From contig JADIMO010000035.1 in the NCBI GenBank assembly GCA_017694755.1, positions 1-64,000 of the forward strand: a stretch of 64,000 nt of DNA, in the 5' to 3' direction. A program made the position numbers and the translations under genes. This DNA comes from Candidatus Cryptobacteroides merdavium. GTDB lineage: Bacteria > Bacteroidota > Bacteroidia > Bacteroidales > UBA932. Below the pieces are notes generated by a model, which saw only the letters and a program-made list of their open reading frames with translations, was not told the origin of the DNA and ran no database searches. Position 1 is the first letter of the stretch, and the number at the start of each line of letters is the position of its first letter. Below, piece by piece: positions 19,914 through 29,584 of the stretch.

Positions 19914-21146
19914 ATGATAATTCTTGTTCTGAATTGCGGCAGTTCGTCCCTCAAATACCAGCTTCTGGACATGAGGGGCGACAGCGTCTATTATCTGCTT
20001 GCCAAGGGGCTTGTGGAAAGAATCGGTATGGAGGCCGGATGCATCAAGCACAGGGGCTCCCTGGATGAACAATATGTCAAGGAGATGCCGATAGCTGACC
20101 ATACGGTCGCCATCAAGGCTGTCATTGAGGCCCTTCTCGACAAGAAATACGGGGTGCTTGAGAAGCTTGAGGACATCGAGGCCGTCGGGCACCGCGTTGT
20201 GCATGGCGGGGAGGAGTTCGTCAGCAGCTGTCTGATAAATGACGCCGTCATAGCGAAGATCGAGGCCTGCTGCGACATCGCACCGCTCCATAATCCTGCC
20301 AACCTCCTGGGCATAAGGGCAGTGAGCCATGTGCTCCCGTCAGTGCCGCAGGTGGCCGTCTTCGATACGGCTTTCCATCAGACGATGCCGGCATACGCCT
20401 ATATGTATTCAATTCCATACGAGTATTACGAAAAATACCGTATCCGCCGTTACGGTTTTCATGGCACGAGCCACAGGTATGTGTCCGAGAAAGGTGCAAA
20501 CTTTGCCGGGCTGCAGCCTGACAACTGCAAGGTCATCACCTGCCATCTCGGCAACGGAAGTTCCATCGCCGCTGTGGTGAACGGGCATTCAGTGGACACA
20601 TCCATGGGCTTCACTCCGCTTGAGGGCGTCACCATGGGCACAAGGTCCGGCAGTGTGGATCCGGATGTCGTGACTTGGCTCCAGGAGAAGGAAAACCTTT
20701 CCCCCGCTGAGATGAGCAAGGTGCTCAACAAGAAGAGCGGCTTCCTCGGTGTGTCGGGCATTTCTTCCGATGCGCGTGACCTGGATGCAGCCGCAAATGC
20801 GGGCGATCCGAGAGCCAAGCTTGCGCTCAAGAAGCTCACATATGAGATCACAAAGTATATCGGAGCATACGCGGCCGCAATGAACGGTGTGGATCTTATC
20901 GTCTTTACGGGAGGAATAGGGGAGAACAACAGCCGTCTCCGCCGCCGTGTGTGCGAGAACCTCACTTTCATGGGCGTGAAGTTCGACTATGAGGCGAATG
21001 TCGCCACCGGGAAGGATACCATCATATCAATGCCTGACTCAAAGGTGAAGGTGGCGGTCATCACCACAGATGAGGAGCTTGTCATTGCCCGTGATACTAT
21101 GCACATCGTCAAGGGTGAGAAAGCTGCCGAAGAGAACTGGGACTAG
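19914..21146 (+). CDS. ackA: Acetate kinase
   Basis: MIILVLNCGSSSLKYQLLDM, VGHRVVHGGE, FDTAFHQTMP, RRYGFHGTSHRYV, CHLGNGSSIAAV, VDTSMGFTPLEGVTMGTRSGSVDPDV, FTGGIGENN. Confidence 0.96.
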   Translation: MIILVLNCGSSSLKYQLLDMRGDSVYYLLAKGLVERIGMEAGCIKHRGSLDEQYVKEMPIADHTVAIKAVIEALLDKKYGVLEKLEDIEAVGHRVVHGGEEFVSSCLINDAVIAKIEACCDIAPLHNPANLLGIRAVSHVLPSVPQVAVFDTAFHQTMPAYAYMYSIPYEYYEKYRIRRYGFHGTSHRYVSEKGANFAGLQPDNCKVITCHLGNGSSIAAVVNGHSVDTSMGFTPLEGVTMGTRSGSVDPDVVTWLQEKENLSPAEMSKVLNKKSGFLGVSGISSDARDLDAAANAGDPRAKLALKKLTYEITKYIGAYAAAMNGVDLIVFTGGIGENNSRLRRRVCENLTFMGVKFDYEANVATGKDTIISMPDSKVKVAVITTDEELVIARDTMHIVKGEKAAEENWD

Positions 21147-21199
21147 CATTGAAGCCAACAGACAATTCAATCAACAAATAATAATATATTAGACAAGTC

Positions 21200-22108
21200 A
21201 TGTTTACAAAATTTGAAGACATTTTTGCTGAACTTGCCGGCAGGGGATCCAAGAAGAGGATGATTGCCGCGTGGGCAGTGGACGGGCATACAATAGCTGC
21301 AGCCAGCAAGGCAGTGGACCTCGGCATCGTGGATGCCACTCTCGTGGGTGACGAGAACATGATCAGGGAGGAATGTGAAAAGGAAGGCATAGATGTGAAC
21401 AAGTTCACCGTGCTCCACAACCCTTCCGAGCTCCCTGCAGTGACCCAGGCCGTGACAATGGTCAACCAGGGAATGGGCGACATCCTTATGAAGGGGTTGT
21501 GCAGTACAGACAAGTTCATGAGGGCCATCCTGAACAAGGAGACCGGACTTCTCCCTCCTAAGGCTGTCCTGAGCCATGTGGCGGTCCTTGAAAATCCGAA
21601 TTATCACAAACTTCTTCTGGTCAGCGACATGGCGGTGATTCCGCTTCCTGACCTCAAGCAGAAGGTGGCTATTCTGGGTTATCTCGTGAACACTGCGCAT
21701 GCATTGGGGAATCCTATGCCTAAGGTTGCCCTCATTGCAGCCACTGAACAGATGCTGGAAGGAATGCCTGCATGTGTGGAGGCTGCGATCCTTGCCAAGA
21801 AGGTGGACCGCGGACAGATCAGGGGATGCATCGCAGACGGCCCTCTCGCCCTTGATGTGGCAGTTGACATGGAGTCCGTGGAGATAAAGAAACTCAAGAG
21901 TCCTGTGGCCGGAGACGCAGACTGCCTTCTCTTCCCGAACATAGAGTCGGCCAATGTGTTCTATAAGACCAACTCAAAGCTTGCCGCCAATGTGAAGCAG
22001 GCGGGGATGGTAGTCGGTGCGAAGGTGCCTTGCGTGCTTTCAAGCCGTGCGGACAGCATAGATACGAAGCTGAATTCAATCGCCATTGCAGCAATGTCAG
22101 CCAAGTGA
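21200..22108 (+). CDS. ptb: Phosphate butyryltransferase (phosphate acyltransferase family)
   Basis: 302 aa; GMGDILMKGLCSTDKFMRAILN, LVSDMAVIPLPDL, GPLALDVAVD..., CLLFPNIESANVFYKT; short Ptb-type rather than long Pta. Confidence 0.88.
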   Translation: MFTKFEDIFAELAGRGSKKRMIAAWAVDGHTIAAASKAVDLGIVDATLVGDENMIREECEKEGIDVNKFTVLHNPSELPAVTQAVTMVNQGMGDILMKGLCSTDKFMRAILNKETGLLPPKAVLSHVAVLENPNYHKLLLVSDMAVIPLPDLKQKVAILGYLVNTAHALGNPMPKVALIAATEQMLEGMPACVEAAILAKKVDRGQIRGCIADGPLALDVAVDMESVEIKKLKSPVAGDADCLLFPNIESANVFYKTNSKLAANVKQAGMVVGAKVPCVLSSRADSIDTKLNSIAIAAMSAK

Positions 22109-22109
22109 T

Positions 22110-23231
22110 ATGAAAGGCAGGGTATTGGCTATAAACACAGGCTCGACTTCAACGAAGATAGGATTTTTCATAGACGGAAAGATTCTGTTCGAGCAGAACC
22201 TTGTGCATAGCGTATCCGACCTCTCGAAATACGCCTCCGTGATGGAACAGGACCTTATGCGTCGTGATGCCATCACGGAGTTCCTTTCTGAAAAAGGAGT
22301 GTCTTTGGCCGACATAGATATCGTGATGTCAAGGGCCGGTCTGATCACACCTGTCAGGACCGGAGTCTACGAGGTCACGGATATCATGAAGAAGGCCCTC
22401 ATTGAAGGCCGCAATGGTGTGCACGCCTGCAATCTGAGCGGGCTGCTTGCCGCCGACATCGCCGCCGAAATCAATGAGGACAGGAAAAGAAAAGGCATAG
22501 AGGGGGAATGCCATGCTTATATCGCCGACCCTCCGATGGCGGATGAAATGCTGCCTGAGGCAAAGGTCGGGGGACTTCCGGAGTTCCCGCGCAGGGCGCT
22601 CTGCCATGCCCTCAATTCGAGGGCGATGGTAAGGCGTTATGCCAAGGAACACGGGATTGCCGATTACAAGGCACTTACCATAATTGTCGCACATATGGGA
22701 GGTGGCTCGTCAGTGACCCTGCACAGGGACGGCAAGATCATAGATACCAATGACGCACATGGGGGCGATGGCCCGATAAGTGCGGAGAGGGCCGGTTCTG
22801 TGCCTGCCTATCCGCTTGTGGAAATGTGCTTCAGCGGGAAATACACCAAGGAGGAGATAAAGAAACGCCTTGTAGGAAAGGGCGGGGCAGTTGCCTGGTT
22901 CGGTACCAACGATTTCCGGGAGATAGCGAAGAATGCCGAGGAGGGTGACACACGGAGCCGTACATTCATCAGCGGCTATTGTCTCAGTGTGGCGAAATAT
23001 ATCGCCGCCCTTTCGACAGATGTCTGCGGCAAGGTGGATGCCATCATCCTCACCGGAGGCATCGCCAACAACAGGAAGATGATGTCGGAGATAGAGGAAA
23101 GAGTGTCTTTCATTGCCCCTGTCGCCGTATATCCAGGTGAAAATGAACTTGAATCGCTTGCCGACAATGGCTACAGGATATTGTCAGGCGAGTTTGAAGT
23201 CAAGACATATTCCGGCAGCTGCGGGGAGTGA
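22110..23231 (+). CDS. buk: Butyrate kinase
   Basis: MKGRVLAINTGSTSTKIGFF, RAGLITPVRTGVYEV, IADPPMADEMLPEAKVGGLPEFPRRALCHALNSRA, VAHMGGGSSVTLHRDGKIIDTNDAHGGDGPISAERAGSVP, ILTGGIANN. Confidence 0.94.
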   Translation: MKGRVLAINTGSTSTKIGFFIDGKILFEQNLVHSVSDLSKYASVMEQDLMRRDAITEFLSEKGVSLADIDIVMSRAGLITPVRTGVYEVTDIMKKALIEGRNGVHACNLSGLLAADIAAEINEDRKRKGIEGECHAYIADPPMADEMLPEAKVGGLPEFPRRALCHALNSRAMVRRYAKEHGIADYKALTIIVAHMGGGSSVTLHRDGKIIDTNDAHGGDGPISAERAGSVPAYPLVEMCFSGKYTKEEIKKRLVGKGGAVAWFGTNDFREIAKNAEEGDTRSRTFISGYCLSVAKYIAALSTDVCGKVDAIILTGGIANNRKMMSEIEERVSFIAPVAVYPGENELESLADNGYRILSGEFEVKTYSGSCGE

Positions 23232-24580
23232 ACCTCCGGCAGCAGGCCTAGACGGTATGTGAGCCTGTCTTTCGGTACAAGGGAGAACAGGTTGCGTTCA
23301 GGAAGCAGGGGACTGTAAAGTTCCCTGCATTTTTTGAACAGGGCCTCCGTATATCTCGCCTGCCCAGGGCCGCGCCATGTGCTGGTGTTGGTTATCATGA
23401 TCCAGCATTCCCCGTCAGGGAAATATTTTATCAGGGCACTTGTTCCCGAGAAGGTGCCTGTACGTGTCCATTCTCCGTTCGGCTTGGTGTCGTTCCATCC
23501 GAGGGAGAAAGTTTCCGTGTCAAAATATTCTGTCATCGCGGCAACACTTTCTGCACTGATGATGTCAGGCACCTGTGGGCGGCCGTCTATCGAGGCAACG
23601 AATCTGCACAGCTCCGCAGGAGAGCCGCACCATGCTCCTGCGCCGGAGAGTCCTTTTATGTTGTTGCCTCCGTAGCATTTTTCCACAAGCCTTCCGCTCA
23701 TGTCGTATTCCTGGCAGAGTTCAGAGCCATTATGCATGTAGTACCTTGTCTCGTTGGCATACCGGTCTTCATAGAGATTGCCTGCGATGTGCATGTCCCT
23801 GCATCCTGCCGGCTCCAGAATATTTTCCCTGATGTATGTCTCATAGTCGGTTCCGCTGACCTTTTCTATGATCATCGAAAGCAGGAGATATCCGAAGTTG
23901 GAGTATCTCTGCCATGTGCCCGGGGCGAAGCCTAGGGGCCTCTTGAGCATGCATCTTGTGAGCGTTTCCTGGTCCGGCGGGCAGTCGAGGCTGAATTGTC
24001 TAATTATGTCCCTGGTGGAGAACATCGGATCACCGTAGGCACAGGTGAAGCCTCCCTTGTGCCTCAGCAGGTCTTCCACAGTTATCTGCATATAGTTACG
24101 CTTCCTCCCTATAGCCGCAGTATATATGGAGTCACAGAGTATACCTGTCGGGCCGAATACCGTGTCATGCAGGGTAAGCAGTCCCTGTTCCTGGAGTTTC
24201 ATTATCCCGGTGGCGGTGATGAGCTTTGATACGGATGCCATCCTCAGGATATTGCGCGGGGTCATTTCCCTGCCTTCTTCTTCGTCCGCCCATCCGTAGC
24301 CTTTGGCGAATACGAGCGAGTCATTACGCATCACGGCAAGTGATGCGCCTTTGAGATCCCATCTCTTGAGATAGTCGCCCACCAGCCTGTCCATCCCTTC
24401 TAGTCCGCTGATCTCGGACATTGAGTTGGTCAGGGTGTCATTAAGGCTTGAGACATGTGTCGATACGGGGCCAGACATGACAGTTGCTCTCCTGTGGGAG
24501 GAGGCAGTGGCCAATATGTATATTCCGGCTGCAGCGGCCGCACAGGCCGCCGTAAGTATCCATTTCCTGTATTCCATCAC
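23171..24580 (-). CDS. Serine hydrolase, beta-lactamase/penicillin-binding-like (class C fold)
   Basis: GLEGMDRLVGDYLKRWDLKGASLAVMRNDSLVFAKGYGWAD, RMASVSKLITATGIMKLQEQGLL (SxxK), YSNFGYLLLSMIIEKVSG (YxN), N-terminal signal anchor. Confidence 0.88.
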   Translation of the reverse strand: MMEYRKWILTAACAAAAAGIYILATASSHRRATVMSGPVSTHVSSLNDTLTNSMSEISGLEGMDRLVGDYLKRWDLKGASLAVMRNDSLVFAKGYGWADEEEGREMTPRNILRMASVSKLITATGIMKLQEQGLLTLHDTVFGPTGILCDSIYTAAIGRKRNYMQITVEDLLRHKGGFTCAYGDPMFSTRDIIRQFSLDCPPDQETLTRCMLKRPLGFAPGTWQRYSNFGYLLLSMIIEKVSGTDYETYIRENILEPAGCRDMHIAGNLYEDRYANETRYYMHNGSELCQEYDMSGRLVEKCYGGNNIKGLSGAGAWCGSPAELCRFVASIDGRPQVPDIISAESVAAMTEYFDTETFSLGWNDTKPNGEWTRTGTFSGTSALIKYFPDGECWIMITNTSTWRGPGQARYTEALFKKCRELYSPLLPERNLFSLVPKDRLTYRLGLLPEVHSPQLPEYVLTSNSPDNIL

Positions 24581-24590
24581 CGGACTCCCG

Positions 24591-25205
24591 TCATTTAAGC
24601 AGTCCGGCCCTGCGGGCGAAATCGATTATATAGTCTGCCGTGCCTTCGATGTCGAGTATGGATGAGTCTATGCACAGATCGTAGTTGGATGCAACACCCC
24701 AGTTGCCGAAGGTGAAATAATTGTAGTAGGTCTCCCTCTTGCGGTCAGTGCCGGCAATCAGGTCCTCGGCCTTGTCTTCGGTCACACCGAGTCTTTCTGC
24801 CACCCTTTTCTTCCTGACTTCGAGAGGGGCGCAGATGAACACGTCAAGGGTGCAGCCCCTGTCACGGAGGATGTAGTCGGCGCAGCGGCCTACAATTACA
24901 GCGGCCTCCTTTTCGGCTATGTCCCTTATCACGCTGCTCTGTATCTTGAAGAGACCGTTTTCATTGACATAGTTCTCAGGCTGGCTGAACGCCCCTGTGC
25001 TGAAGAATGACGAGAAGGAGAAGAGACTCCGTTTCTCGTCCTTTTCCTTGAACAGTTCCTTGCTGAATCCGCTGCTTTCCGCGGCCTTGGAGATCAGCTC
25101 ATTGTCATAGACTTTGATTCCGAGTTTCCTGCCGAGTTCGAGGGCCACCTGTTTTCCGCCGCTTCCGAACTGGCGTCCTACATTTATTATTATCTTTCTG
25201 TCCAT
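24591..25205 (-). CDS. Cytidylate kinase-like family protein
   Basis: IIINVGRQFGSGGKQVALELGRKLGIKVYDNELISKAAESSG... AAVIVGRCADYILRDR...VFICAPLEVRKKRVAERLGVTEDKAEDLIAGTDRKRETYYNYFTFGNWG. Confidence 0.88.
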   Translation of the reverse strand: MDRKIIINVGRQFGSGGKQVALELGRKLGIKVYDNELISKAAESSGFSKELFKEKDEKRSLFSFSSFFSTGAFSQPENYVNENGLFKIQSSVIRDIAEKEAAVIVGRCADYILRDRGCTLDVFICAPLEVRKKRVAERLGVTEDKAEDLIAGTDRKRETYYNYFTFGNWGVASNYDLCIDSSILDIEGTADYIIDFARRAGLLK

Positions 25206-25250
25206 ATCGTATCTTGTCGTTGCCGATGAATTTCTGATTACACAGTCTTT

Positions 25251-26639
25251 CTACAGCTTGCTTCCGAGTATTGAAGGGTCGTCTCCGTCATGCAGTTTTG
25301 AAAATTTTTTCAGCAGATCCCACATCAGCACTGCCGAAATTGCGAATGCTGCGAAATCCGCTATCGGAAAACTCATCCATACTCCCATGTTGCCGAAGAT
25401 TATCGGCAGGACATAGATGCACGGGATGAGAAAAAGAAGCTGCCTTGACATGGAGAGCAGGATGGCCTTGTTCACCATGCCAAGACACTGGAAGAAATTG
25501 GATGCCACCATCTGGAATCCGACGAGCGGATAGGCTATCGTGAGCATTCTCAATCCCTTTGAGGCCAGTCCGATCAGTTCCCCGTCAGATGTGAACACCG
25601 ATACAGCCAGCTCGGGTATGAGCATGGCTATCAGGAATCCTGTGGTGGAGACTATGGTGGCGAACTGCACTGTCTTCCACATTACGGCCTTCACCCTCGT
25701 GTAGTTGCGCGTTCCGAAATTGTATCCTGCTATCGGCTGCATTCCCTGGTTAAGCCCCATGATGATCATGATGAACAGGAAGCTTATCCTGTTCACTATG
25801 CCGTATGCTCCGATGGCGAGATCTCCGCCGTATTTCTTGAGCTGCTGGTTGATGAACAGGGTCACGATGCAGGCGGCGGCATTCATCAGAAACGGGGCAA
25901 GCCCTATGGCAAGCGAGTCCTTGGCGATGCGCCAGTCGAATCTGAATATCTTTCTGCTGAAATGCAGCAGCCTGTCTTTCCTGCAGAAATACACAATGAT
26001 GATGGTCAGGGCCACAACCTGGGCCAGAACTGTGGCTATAGCCGCTCCGCTGATACCCATGCCCAGCCAAAATATCAGCACAGGAGCCACCGCGGTGTTG
26101 ATTACGACCGAAAGGATGGTCAGGTACATGGCCATCTTCGGGTTGCCGGATGCCCTCAGCACACTGTTGAGGCCGAGATAAAGATGGGTGACGGCGTTTC
26201 CTGCAAGGATTATCTGCATGTATTCCCTTGCATATCCTATTGTGTTTTCACTGGCTCCGAAGAAATACAGGATCGGGTCCAGGAAAATCAGGGATACGGT
26301 CATGAAGAGAATCCCTATCAGGACATTCAGAATGACCACATTTCCTAGAACCTTGTTGGCCGCTTCATAGTTCTTCTGTCCCAACAGGACGGAGATCATT
26401 GTCGTAGCCCCGACCCCTACCAGGGAGCCGAATGCCGCCGAGAGGTTCATCAGGGGGAAGGTCACTGCAAGTCCTGCTATGGCGAGCGGTCCCACTCCGT
26501 GCCCGATGAATATGCTGTCTATTATATTATAAAGGGAAGACGCCGTCATGGCTATGATGGCCGGGACAGCATAGTTCTTCAGGAGTTTTCCTATCGGCTC
26601 TGTGCCGAGTTCCACCGGTATGGCACCTTTTTCCGCCAT
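25251..26639 (-). CDS. MATE family efflux transporter
   Basis: 12-TM protein with MATE signatures (YNIIDSIFIGHGVGPLAIAGLAVTFPL; GLNQGMQPIAGYNFGTRNY). Confidence 0.92.
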   Translation of the reverse strand: MAEKGAIPVELGTEPIGKLLKNYAVPAIIAMTASSLYNIIDSIFIGHGVGPLAIAGLAVTFPLMNLSAAFGSLVGVGATTMISVLLGQKNYEAANKVLGNVVILNVLIGILFMTVSLIFLDPILYFFGASENTIGYAREYMQIILAGNAVTHLYLGLNSVLRASGNPKMAMYLTILSVVINTAVAPVLIFWLGMGISGAAIATVLAQVVALTIIIVYFCRKDRLLHFSRKIFRFDWRIAKDSLAIGLAPFLMNAAACIVTLFINQQLKKYGGDLAIGAYGIVNRISFLFIMIIMGLNQGMQPIAGYNFGTRNYTRVKAVMWKTVQFATIVSTTGFLIAMLIPELAVSVFTSDGELIGLASKGLRMLTIAYPLVGFQMVASNFFQCLGMVNKAILLSMSRQLLFLIPCIYVLPIIFGNMGVWMSFPIADFAAFAISAVLMWDLLKKFSKLHDGDDPSILGSKL

Positions 26640-26641
26640 TG

Positions 26642-27730
26642 TCAACCCTCCGGTTCTTCGGTGAATTCGATTTCAAATATCAGCGGTGCATATGCCGGTA
26701 TGGTGTTTCCGCTGCCGGAATATCCGTAGCCGAAGTTGGACCAGAACAGTCCCGTCGCGCTCTTTACGCCTTTGACGCAGCTCATGCGCCAAAGGGTCTT
26801 GGCAAATCCGGTGATTACGCTGCTTGAACTGCTTCCCATGGTAATGCCGCTGTAGTTCTCTCCCCATGAGACGGACACAGGCTCATATGTCCTGCCTGAA
26901 TTGTAGATGTTGTGATCTTTTGCTGTCTTTTCTATTGTGGTGTCGAACACCTGGCCGTTCAGAAGCCGTCCTGTGTAGTTGATATATACGGTTGTGTCGC
27001 TCGGAAACAGTGTGGATGCGGTGTCCGTGTCCATCTTTTCAAAGTCATATTCGATCCCTTCTTCGGAACTGATCACACCTTCATAATAGAAACCGTATTC
27101 GGTAGTGTCGGCGGGTGTCATCTCCACAAAAAGGTCCAGCGGGTCTTTCCCTACGAATCTGGACATGGAGTCCACCTGCCATCTTGTGATGTCGTCAGTC
27201 TGGTCCACTATCCTTATTTCATATATGGAATTTGTCCCGTCCGTGACATTTGCGAGATATTCCTCCTCAGTGGAGTATCTGCTGTATGTCATCAGCCAGC
27301 CGGGAATGATTGTCCTCCTTTTCCCTCCTACATTCATTCCAGACATTGAATAGTATATGCCGGCCTGCTGTGATGTCCTGTTCCATACCACCGGACCGTA
27401 ATAGTTCTGCGGCTGCCATGTGTTCAGTCTCTTGGCCATCAGGCTGTCTGATGTGGCCGAAACATTGCCGGAGAGATCCATGGCGGTGTATGTGACGAAT
27501 ACATAGGCGGAATCTGCCGGCTTGCCTTCTCCCGCCGTTTCTTCTTCTATGTATATCCAGTTTTCCGTAGCCGTCAGATCAGGATGGTGCACATGCATCC
27601 ATGCATCGAAATATCTCTTTGCAGCTTCATTTGCAGGGGTGCTCATCTGCTTTGCGCAGCCTGCCGCCATCATCAGTGCAGCTGCAGCTGCTCCGGCCAT
27701 CAAAAATCCTCTCATATTCATTTCACTCAT
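26642..27730 (-). CDS. FKBP-type peptidyl-prolyl isomerase-like lipoprotein
   Basis: Lipobox AAGCAKQ; C-terminal FKBP fold: VYINYTGRLLNGQVFDTTIEKTAK...VITGFAKTLWRMSCVKGVKSATGLFWSNFGYGYSGSGNTIPAYAPLIFEIEF. Confidence 0.75.
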   Translation of the reverse strand: MSEMNMRGFLMAGAAAAALMMAAGCAKQMSTPANEAAKRYFDAWMHVHHPDLTATENWIYIEEETAGEGKPADSAYVFVTYTAMDLSGNVSATSDSLMAKRLNTWQPQNYYGPVVWNRTSQQAGIYYSMSGMNVGGKRRTIIPGWLMTYSRYSTEEEYLANVTDGTNSIYEIRIVDQTDDITRWQVDSMSRFVGKDPLDLFVEMTPADTTEYGFYYEGVISSEEGIEYDFEKMDTDTASTLFPSDTTVYINYTGRLLNGQVFDTTIEKTAKDHNIYNSGRTYEPVSVSWGENYSGITMGSSSSSVITGFAKTLWRMSCVKGVKSATGLFWSNFGYGYSGSGNTIPAYAPLIFEIEFTEEPEG

Positions 27731-27762
27731 TCTTCAACCAGCAAATATAATAATATCCTCGC

Positions 27763-28431
27763 TTATTCGGAAACGCTTTCCACCCTTATGTGATAGGCAA
27801 GTGCCGAGTTTGCAGGAATCGTGCCGACCTGCCTGTTGCCGAATCCGTATTTCCCGGAAAAGAGGATCAGGCATTCTTCTCCGGCCCTCACCCCTTCAAA
27901 CCCGTAGCGTAGTCCGTCTATCAGTTCATCTTCGGTCAGCCTGACCGTCTTGACACTGTAGTCCGCATCCGTGAGGTTCCAGCCGCTTTCCTCCGCCACG
28001 GCCTGCCAGTTGGTGGCGAACATGTTGGATGCGCTGATACTGCTTGAGAATGTATAGCCGGCATAGTAGAATGACACTGTTCCGCCCGGGACAAGAGTAT
28101 TGCCGGACCCGGCCTGGATGATGACGCGGTTCGAACCGTTGTTGTGCACGAGCTCGTAATCCTCGTTGCTTTCCATCAGGGAGGTGATGTAGCTGTCGAT
28201 CCTGTCCTCCTGGTTGGAGTAGGTGGTCTCAAGGCTCTGCTTTGCGCAGCCGGCAGCCGCCAAGCACAGGAAAGCCGCCAGCATTGTCCGCATGCTGCGG
28301 CTTTTTGTGCGTACAGTCAGCCCCGTATTGTTGTCTGTCGGCGTTTCCATGCCGTTTTTTGTCCTGTCCATTTTTGCTCTGTATTGTCTTATATGTGCCG
28401 TGTTTTCATCATTTCCCGCCTGTTTCTTCAC
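27763..28431 (-). CDS. Divergent FKBP-type PPIase-like lipoprotein
   Basis: Lipobox AAGCAKQ; VPGGTVSFYYAGYTF...ELIDGLRYGFEGVRAGEECLILFSGKYGFGNRQVGTIPANSALAYHIRVESV. Confidence 0.68.
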   Translation of the reverse strand: MKKQAGNDENTAHIRQYRAKMDRTKNGMETPTDNNTGLTVRTKSRSMRTMLAAFLCLAAAGCAKQSLETTYSNQEDRIDSYITSLMESNEDYELVHNNGSNRVIIQAGSGNTLVPGGTVSFYYAGYTFSSSISASNMFATNWQAVAEESGWNLTDADYSVKTVRLTEDELIDGLRYGFEGVRAGEECLILFSGKYGFGNRQVGTIPANSALAYHIRVESVSE

Positions 28432-29479
28432 CGTTCATGAAGGCATGCGTGACCCTCTCCACATATCCGGCTGCTTCAGAAATGTCTTTGATGTCCTTCG
28501 GGGCATACAGCCTTCCACCGGAAGCGAGTTCATGTCCTCCTCCGTTGAAATGCTTTTTCGCGCATCTGTTGGCTGAAACGCCCTTCTTCGACCTTATTGA
28601 TACCCTGAAATAGCCGTTGTCCTCTTTTATGAAGATGCTCATCCTTACCTTTCCTATGGAAAGAGGTTCGTTTACGAATCCTTCGGTCTCTCCTTCCCGG
28701 ATGCCATATTCCTCCATTGTCTTCCTGTCGAGGATCATGTATGCCACTCCGTCGTCCGTGATCTTCATTTCACTGTATAGCAGCTTGCCGAGAAGTCTCA
28801 GCCTCCTTTCCGGATATTCCTGGTAGAGGTGCCTTAGAAGAGTCTCCCTGTCCACGCCTGCCTCCAGCAGCATTGAAGCCATCCGGAGAGTGGAAGGAAA
28901 GACGGAGTTGGCAAAATTGTTCGTGTCGGTGGTCATGCCTGCAAAAAGTGAGGTGGCAACACCTGTGCTGAGTGCTTTCGGGTCTCCGCCCGTCTGCGGA
29001 ATGGACATCAGTATCCAAAAGAGAAGTTCGGCCGTGGATGATATTTCCGTTTCGGAAAATACGATGCTGAAAAGGCTCCTGTCAGGGGACAGGTGATGGT
29101 CAATCAGCACCTTGTAGCATATGGCATCGGAAAGGGCCTTGCAAAGCACACCGCATCTGGATTCCTCGAACTTGTTGAAGTCAAGGCAGAATATGAGGTC
29201 GCAAGAAGAAATGGTTTCGGTTGCACGGCCCGGGTCGTCTTCCGCGGAAAGTATGAACTTCTTTTCAGCGCTGTCCGCAAGGAAAGCCAGATTGTCCGGG
29301 TACTTGTCAGGGAATATTATATATGTCTCCTTTCCCGATTCCCTAAGAAAACGCATGAGTGCGGTGCAGCTTCCCATGGCATCCCCGTCCGGTCTGATGT
29401 GGGCGGTGATTGCTATCCGTTCCGCATTGCCGGCCAGTGTGCACAGCCTGCCGATGTTTTCCCTGTCGATACTGTTCAT
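28409..29479 (-). CDS. DHH/DHHA1 phosphoesterase, bifunctional oligoribonuclease/PAP phosphatase NrnA-like
   Basis: AERIAITAHIRPDGDAMGSCTALMRFL, CLDFN, LIDHHLSPD, FAGMTTDTNNFANS, C-terminal GGGHELASGG. Start reset to 29479. Confidence 0.9.
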   Translation of the reverse strand: MNSIDRENIGRLCTLAGNAERIAITAHIRPDGDAMGSCTALMRFLRESGKETYIIFPDKYPDNLAFLADSAEKKFILSAEDDPGRATETISSCDLIFCLDFNKFEESRCGVLCKALSDAICYKVLIDHHLSPDRSLFSIVFSETEISSTAELLFWILMSIPQTGGDPKALSTGVATSLFAGMTTDTNNFANSVFPSTLRMASMLLEAGVDRETLLRHLYQEYPERRLRLLGKLLYSEMKITDDGVAYMILDRKTMEEYGIREGETEGFVNEPLSIGKVRMSIFIKEDNGYFRVSIRSKKGVSANRCAKKHFNGGGHELASGGRLYAPKDIKDISEAAGYVERVTHAFMNGEETGGK

Positions 29480-29520
29480 TGTGTCCTTTAAAAAAATGGA
29501 TTGCAAAATTACAAATTATA

Positions 29521-29551
29521 TTGCATATCATAAATCAAATTTTTAACTTTG
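29521..29551 (+). promoter_or_regulatory. Primary-sigma promoter upstream of the 29585 gene
   Basis: TTG (29521-29523), 20-nt spacer, TAACTTTG (29544-29551). Confidence 0.75.
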
Positions 29552-29584
29552 TCCGGAATTTGAATGAAATAAAAACAATCATAC

